From Chromera velia (taxonomy: Eukaryota > Sar > Chromeraceae), in the NCBI GenBank assembly GCA_018398765.1, contig JAHBMJ010001424.1:20433-30719 (forward strand): DNA of 10,287 nt, in the 5' to 3' direction. The notes under the pieces were generated by a model. It was given only the letters and a program-made list of their open reading frames with translations, was not told the DNA's origin and searched no databases. This document shows positions 1 through 6,901 of this stretch, in pieces (the first letter of the stretch is position 1; every line of letters begins with the position of its first letter). Made by a program: the position numbers and the translations under genes.

Positions 1-27
1 CCCCCCCCCCAAACCTGACTGTTGCAG

Positions 28-100
28 GGAGCCAGTATGTTGCGATGGCGATGGACCTTCTTGGGCCTTCACTAGAAGACGTCTTCACTCTCTGCAATCG
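28..100 (+). CDS. CK1: CK1 exon: hinge region (first exon in window)
   Basis: Follows an acceptor ending TTGCAG at 22-27. The first two bases finish a codon from an upstream exon, then the frame reads [18 protein letters not shown] and ends in CN plus two bases of an Arg codon. In CK1 this is kinase subdomain V: the Met before Asp matches the CK1 gatekeeper, and LLGPSLED is a family hallmark. The donor is GTCGGT at 101. Confidence 0.95.
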
Positions 101-3100
101 GTCGGTCCGTTAATTGCCTCTCTACTTGGTGCATACAGCTGTGTGTGTCTTCAGACAGATAGAACGAGAGAGACCAAAAGCCACCTCCCTCGGTGTCTTG
201 CTCCAAGAAAAGAAGTGAGTGGCTGGAAGGAAATGGTTCCTTCTCCTGTCTGAACAGCCAAGGGGGCGTATCAATGGTTGGCTTTTTGGATGATCGACAG
301 GCTGTTTGACGCAAAGGAAAGCAAAGGGGTATCGCAGACTTCCTCTTTTTGTAAGTTTCCGATTGCAGACGACCAAGAAGAAATCGCTGTTCAGTGGAAG
401 AAAAAGCTGCTCTGCTCTGGTCTTCTTTTTTTTTCTGTTTTTGCTTCTCTCCTCCATGCAGGCGCTTCTCCCTGAAGACGATTTTGATGATCGCAGACCA
501 GATGGTCCGTCCGTCCGTCTGGAACTCTCTCGCTCTCTCTCCCCCTTTTTCTTTCTCTGACATGCAGACAACCTCCCTCTGTGTGTTTGCGTTTTGTTAG
601 GTTTCGTCCTTTTCCTGATCGCGCATGGCCTGTCCCATCTCTTCACACATTCTCCCTCTGTTTCTTCCCCTCCTGATTCTGGGCTCGTGGGTTTGCTGTG
701 GTGCCTGTCCCTGACGGTTGCGTTCTTCTTCTCTTTGTCGTTGACTGCGTGGATGCAGCTGCTGCGCGTGGAGTTCCTGCACAGTCGGAACTTTATCCAC
801 AGGGACATCAAACCCGACAACTTCCTCGTCTCCCCCGACGCACCCAATCCTAGGTCCAACACGTCACTCTCACCATCGAGGGTCGGTCTGCATGTCGCTC
901 TGTCGGGTGGGCAATTCGGCAGAAAGGGAGCGGGGAAGGGGGGTTGGGTTTTTCATATTTGAAGACGGAACATGCATTGCATTTGTTGTCTCTCTGCTTC
1001 TTGTCCCAAGTGACTGAGTCAGTGAGGGCAGGAGGGACTGAGAGTAGGGTCACTTCCAAATGTGCCTACCTTTATTTGGATTCGTGCATCTGCGTGTGCA
1101 AAGTAGTGCTCTCCGAAATGCAATTCTCAAGAGAGTTGTAACGGCACTGTACGCTCGAAGAAAAATGTTTCAAGAAAAAATACTTTTCTTTTTCTGCGCC
1201 CAAGGAAGGTCTGTGTAGGGCCGGGAGATTTCAATTCTTCTTACCTTGTTTAGCATGTTTCCCCTCTCTGTTTCATTTGAGCCTGCTGGTGAATGCATTG
1301 GTGGGTTTGAATTTGGAGTTCATTCTTCCGACGTCTTTCTTGCGTTTCTTTGTTTGTGCCTGCCGCGACTGAATCAAGTCTGAACAAGTGGGAGTGGCAA
1401 GCGTCCCTCTACCCTTCTCTCTCCCTCCGCCTGGATAGATGGATGGATGGATGAATGAATGAATGCAGGTAGCCCATCAGAACCAAGAGGGTGCAGGTGC
1501 GGGGGTCGGTGACGCGACAGGCAACGGCAACGAACCCCCGAGAGTCGAGATGTCCCCCACAGGAAGTGTTGCTCCTCCATCAACCGTCCATCATGGTGGG
1601 TCGGTCGGTCAGCTTGCTTGTTTGACTGATTGTTTCACGGTTGCATTGTGTTCTGCCCTCTTTCTGAGGAGTTGGACAACCAGATTGGGTGCGAGAGAGA
1701 AAGAGAGGGGGGCATCTGGGGGGGACAGTAACTGGCTGACTTGTGCTCTGCTTTTGCTTTCGTTGCTGCCGATGTCTTTGTGTCCCTATCTGCCTCTCCG
1801 AGCGGCGAGCACCAACTACAATAAAAAAGAAATAGAGAAAGAGAAAAAGGGAACTGAAAAGTTGCTTTCTGACTGTTGTACTGATGATTTCTCCTTTTTC
1901 TTTTCCGTCTGATTTCTTTTCTCCACCATGCTTGTGGCTGGCTGGCGTGCCTCCCTCCCTTCCTTTCTTCTTCTGCAGGTCCCACTGAGGTCTCTATCGG
2001 TTTGATGGGAGGGGAGGAGGGCGCGTCGAATGACGACGTGACCATCTACATGATTGACTTCGGTCTTGTAAAGAGGTACGTGCATCAGTCGGTCTTTTTG
2101 TGTGCTTTTTTCATTTCGTGCTTTTGCTGTGAGCGCCGAGGGGAGCTTTGTTCAGTGTTGCCCATGCACTTGGAATTATAATGCGAGCGTGAGATCTGCC
2201 TCGACTCTTCTTTGGAATTGTTTGGCCGCTGGTATAGATGAAGCCCGTCCGTGTGCGTGTTTTCCTGGTGTCTGATCTTATTTCCCCATTGGAAAGAGGA
2301 CAAAAGGCCATGCTCATGAGTCTCACAAGCAGAAGACCCCACCCTCTCATCGATCCCACGGCGCCTTGTTCGATGTTCCCTCTTTGCTTATCTCACTTTC
2401 TCCCTTTCCGGGCGTGTGCCTGTGCCTGTGCCTCTGATTGTGTGTATGTGTGTGTGCGTGGGTGTGTGTGCAGATACAGAAACCCCCAGACTTTTGCTCA
2501 CATTCCGTATAGGGAGCACAAAAACCTAACGGGGACCGCAAGATATGCATCGATCAATGCGCACGTGGGAATTGGTCGGTCGGTCTGCAACAGTGGTGGT
2601 GTGGTGTCCTTTGCATTGACGGTCTTTTCTAGGTGGTGAGCGATGTGTCAGGCTGTCTTCCTTTCCTTTTCCTGCCTCGCACAATTTGGAGGCAAAAAGA
2701 AAGAACAACGTGCAGGCATTTCTTTTCTTTCTTTGACATACTGGACATACCTTATCTTGGCCGTGCAATTCGTCGATTGAGGAGTTTGAGAAAGCGCATG
2801 ATTAGTTCTCCTCTATAGCCCGACTGTGTGGCGCTCCTTGAAGGGAGACCGTGAGAGCCAATCATTCCCTCGTCTGCCTCCTGACCTTGAGCGGGAAGGT
2901 TCCTTGGGCGGAAACAGTGAATCAACCAATCATGTTTTCCCCCAATCCCGTCCGAATCAGCTCCGTCCTCTCGTCATGGTGGGATCAATCAAAAGTTTTG
3001 GCATGTGCTGTAGAGGCTTTAACGTTCCCTTCCTTGCGTCCTTTCCCCTCACTTTTCGGCTTGTTGTGCTTACTCGGTTTGCGATTTCAATTGCCCACTT

Positions 3101-4712
3101 GCGTTGCTTTCCTTGCTCCCCTTTCATCTGCTTTCTGCCGCACAACAGTCTTAAATTATTCTGTGTCTGTTCGCTCGTTCCTTAATCATTTGTTTGCAGA
3201 ACAAAGCAGGAGGGACGACCTGGAGGCCATTGGCTACGTCCTTCTTTACTTTTGCACTGGTGGGCCCTCCTCCTCTCCCCGCCTTTTCTTTTCTTTTCTC
3301 GAACAGATTTCCAGTCACAGAGGAAAAACGCGGAAACAAGAGGGCAGGTGAAAAGAGTAGAAGTTGTCCTTCCAGCCCTCTTTCGTATTCTCACCGTCAC
3401 GTCATTTTACTCATCCCCTCTCTCCTCTCTCTCCATGTGTGTCTTGGGGGAGAGAGAGAGAGAATGAGTGTCGGAGAAAGGGGAGGGGGTGGGGGGTGTA
3501 AACTGGGTCTGTGTTTCGCTTTTTGTATGCGCGCACGCCTGTGTCGCCGGAAGAATTGGTAATTTTATGCTGCAGTCTCCATGCAGTTTTTGACTTTCTG
3601 TGCGGCTGTCTGCCCATTAAATTTCTGTTCAGGATTGGTCCCCACTTTCTTCTCTCATTTTCTTCCAACTTGTGACGCAATGGCCTGAAGGGACTCGTCT
3701 TTGCCTCTCACTCGATATTTGTTGCCACGTAATGTTTTGGACTGGCGGTGTCTAATTCTTTTTCGATGCAGGCGGAAACCTTCCATGGCAGGGACTGAGA
3801 GCCAACACGAAAAACGAGAAGTACGAAAAGATTATGGAAAAGAAAATGCAAACTTCTATTGACTCCCTCTGCCACGGCTTTCCCTGTCAGTCAGAATTTT
3901 TTATGCCGGGTAAGGCTAGGATGGCGAGTGATCGAGCAACGAAGGGAGTGAGTGAGTGAGTGAGTGAGTGAGTGACTGAGTGGCTTTGCAGGCGAGTCAG
4001 TCCGTGTCACTCTCTCCGGCAATTTTCCGCTCTTCCATTCCACCTTTTTACCTTCTGCGCAGTGTTTTCCTTCAACCCTCCCGTCGTTCTTTCTCCATTC
4101 TCTATAATTCCTCATTGTGTATCATTGGGAACGACATCGTCCAAGATTTTGTTTTTCCCTTTCTGATTTCGCAGCGGCTTTTGTTGAGTATCTTCGGTAC
4201 GTGAGGGAGCTGAAATTCGAGGAGGAGCCCGACTACGCTCGGCTACGGAAGCTGTTCTCCGACTTGTTTAAACGCGAAGGTTATAAAGTCAGTGGTCAGA
4301 CAGAGAGAGTACAAGGGACCGACTTCATCCATCACCTGTCTCTCTCTGGAGAAGGGAGGAAGCAGAATCAAAGTTTGCGTCGTCAGTGAGATTCCAAGGA
4401 AGACACTTGATTTTGGGCCCACTTTTCTCATGACGAAAGATAGTGACTGGCTTAAATGTGGATAGTCGATTCATTGACAACTTGCAGAATTGCGTGGATG
4501 GTAGGACAGAAAAGGCAGACAAGGCTCCTTTTTTGTTTGGCCCTTTCTTCTTTCTCTGCAGTGAAAGCAATCAATCTGCTCAAACAAAAAGTGGCCTGCC
4601 TCTCTAACACGCGAAGCCTCACTGCTGCTGTATTCTCTTGTTTCGCTTTGCTCGATTGTTATTTTCCGTTTTTTCTTCCTCTATGCATGTACACGCACCT
4701 ATTCATCCGTAA

Positions 4713-4755
<43 letters not shown>

Positions 4756-5197
4756 GCAGCGAGATGGCGTATGGGACTGGGTGGCGGAGGGGGGGCGTAT
4801 CAAATCCCGGGCCTCGTTCAGAGATCGGGAGAGGGAGAGTCAGAGGAATTTGCATCCCTCAAGCGCTCGGGTGGGCAGGCGGGAAAGCGGGCAATCGGGT
4901 CATCTCCTCTTCTCTTGTTCCCTCTCCTCCTGTTTCTTTGTTGTCTCCGTTTCTTCTTGGGTTCCTTTCCGTTCTCTTCGAGTCCACTGGCGTATGCGGA
5001 TAGAGAGAGTCACCGCCCATTTTTTTCGTTCAGGTTCTGTTCTGTTCTGTTCTGTCGTGGTCGGTCTCCATTTCTTTTGTGCTCTCTCTCTCTCTGTCTC
5101 TCTCTCTTTCCTTTCCCTCTTGCTCGCGGGTGAATGGGTTTAAGAGAAAGCACGTTGTCCATGTGTGGATGAAAGCACCTCCATCAACTCTCCCATC

Positions 5198-5228
<31 letters not shown>

Positions 5229-5641
5229 CTCCTGCGTTGCAGAGAGACCGAGGGGAGAAAGGGTCAGGCAGCTCTTTGTTGCGTGTCTTTTTCTGTCAAA
5301 TGAACAGTCAGGAATGAACAGTCTCTCTCGACTGTTCACTTTTTGTTTGGCTTCCTGTTTTTATCTCTCTCCCCTGTGTACACCCGGGTAAGCCAGTTCG
5401 CAAGAGAGAGGGCATACGTTTTGGTGAGCATGTGTGCAGCAGTCCAAACAGCTGGCAAGGCACTACACGCTTCGACGGCAGGAAAAGTGCGAGAGAAATT
5501 CAAACCTCTGCCAGCACATCCGTGTCAAGCTGTGTGATACTACGGAGGGTGTAGAGGAATACATCTTTTGTTTTGTGTGCAGAGGAAGAGACGAGGGTCT
5601 CGGCGTCTCCCGGGTTGACCAGTCGTGTCAGTCTGTCTGCC

Positions 5642-5673
<32 letters not shown>

Positions 5674-6738
5674 GAGGAAGAGAAAAGGAAAGAAAGGACG
5701 ATGTAGTCTGTCTTTCGGGAAAGAAACCATGCATTCTGTCTGTCTGTCTGTCACTGGGCAAGGAAGGGCCGCAGGGTACGCTCAAGGCCTAGAGCTCTGG
5801 TACCCTTCCACTGAGAGAGCGTGCCAAAAGAAGAAAGAAAAAAAAAAAACAGACGAGAATGAAGAAGGAGAAAAAGGGAAAGAAAAGACGACGTAGTCTG
5901 TCGGTGTGCACGGATGTCTCATGTGCCGTCGGCCAGGCAGAGAGGATGGGAAGAGGGGGGGGACGGGAGGGAGGGAGGGAATGCTTCAGAGCGGTGGGTC
6001 GATGAAAGGCGAGGAACCAAAGACGTGCCAATGAGCCCACGAGAGGAAAAATCACAACAACCACTGCACGCTCGTCTCCCTCCTTTCTGGCAGCACAGCA
6101 TTCAGCTAGATTGAAGTGGTCGGAAGAAAGGCAGCAAAATCGCCCGGCCCGATCAGGCTTGGAACGCCCATTGCCGCGTTTCCTGTAGCATAGCCGGTAG
6201 GCTGACACCCTTTCTCCCCCTTTCTTTTCCTTTCCTTTCCTTGCCTGTTTGCAGTGCGGGTCAACGCCGATCTTGCAGAGGGTTTCGAACGCGACAGGAC
6301 ACTGAAGTCCGTCTGCATGTGTTTCTTTCTGTCTGTCTGTCTGCCCGCTTTTTTTTGTCGATTTGTGGAGGTCTTCTACCAATTCGCTTGGTCCTCTTTC
6401 TTCACTTCACCCACTAACAGACAGATGTGGTCTTGTTCTGAAAGGAAGAGCGCAAAAGAAAGAGATGTTGCCTGTGGGCCCAGATGCAATGCACACAAAA
6501 GAAAGTCTTTCGCGTGCCTCTTACTTAATGCTCTTTGATTTGAATGCAGCGTTCGAAGACCCGCCAGGAAAAATTTCTTTGCACGACTCTGCGTGAGTCA
6601 ATTTCTACTTTCCCTTTCTGTGGACGTCTTTTTCCCTCCTCATGCAAAAACTACCCCTTCTGCTTTCGGTTTTCCTTCTCCTTTCTCTTGTGCCCCCAAT
6701 TGTTCTCTCCTTCTTTCTTTTTTCTGTTCTCTTGTGGA

Positions 6739-6775
<37 letters not shown>

Positions 6776-6860
6776 CTGTGTGTCTGTGTGTCTGTGTGTG
6801 TGTGTCTGTGTGTGTGTGAGGGTGTGAGTGTGTGTGACTGTGCGTGCGTGCGTGCGTGCA

Positions 6861-6901
<41 letters not shown>

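Larger units (their letters stand above)
4899..5242 (+). other. Intron, 344 nt (end points uncertain)
   Basis: Holds TTCTG repeats (5034-5055), a CT-rich run (5080-5110) and (TG)14 at 5201-5228, then CTCCTGCGTTGCAG. No coding segment recognised. Confidence 0.5.
5627..6254 (+). other. Intron, 628 nt, with GTCT arrays and a duplicated purine block
   Basis: Starts GTCAGTCTGTCTGCC and passes straight into a (GTCT)n array to about 5674. A second GTCT array lies at 5736-5753, an A-rich patch at 5830-5850, a G-rich patch at 5954-5980, and TTTCC repeats at 6223-6241 before the TTTGCAG acceptor. A 26-nt block (5687-5712) recurs at 5877-5902. Confidence 0.5.

Noticed and set aside
1-10. Poly-C run as a biological feature
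   Set aside because: It is ten C at the window edge inside an intron, too short to interpret and possibly a sequencing artefact.
122-862. Minus-strand frame of 246 codons rich in Lys, Arg and Ser
   Set aside because: It is antisense to three CK1 exons and two introns. Its composition is the complement of a pyrimidine-rich intron and no domain is seen.
3886-3909. Use of the consensus-like donor GTAAGG at 3910
   Set aside because: It is in phase but inserts eight residues into GFPxxFxxYL, which CK1 proteins keep at fixed spacing. GTCAGT at 3886 gives gap-free alignment.
4561-4593. Extra exon after CTGCAG at 4555-4560 (KAINLLKQK)
   Set aside because: It needs phase 1 entry, while the exon before ends in phase 0 at its good GTCAGT donor, and its own donor (GTGGCC) is weak. 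Direct joining of 4287 to 4760 gives the expected CK1 end.
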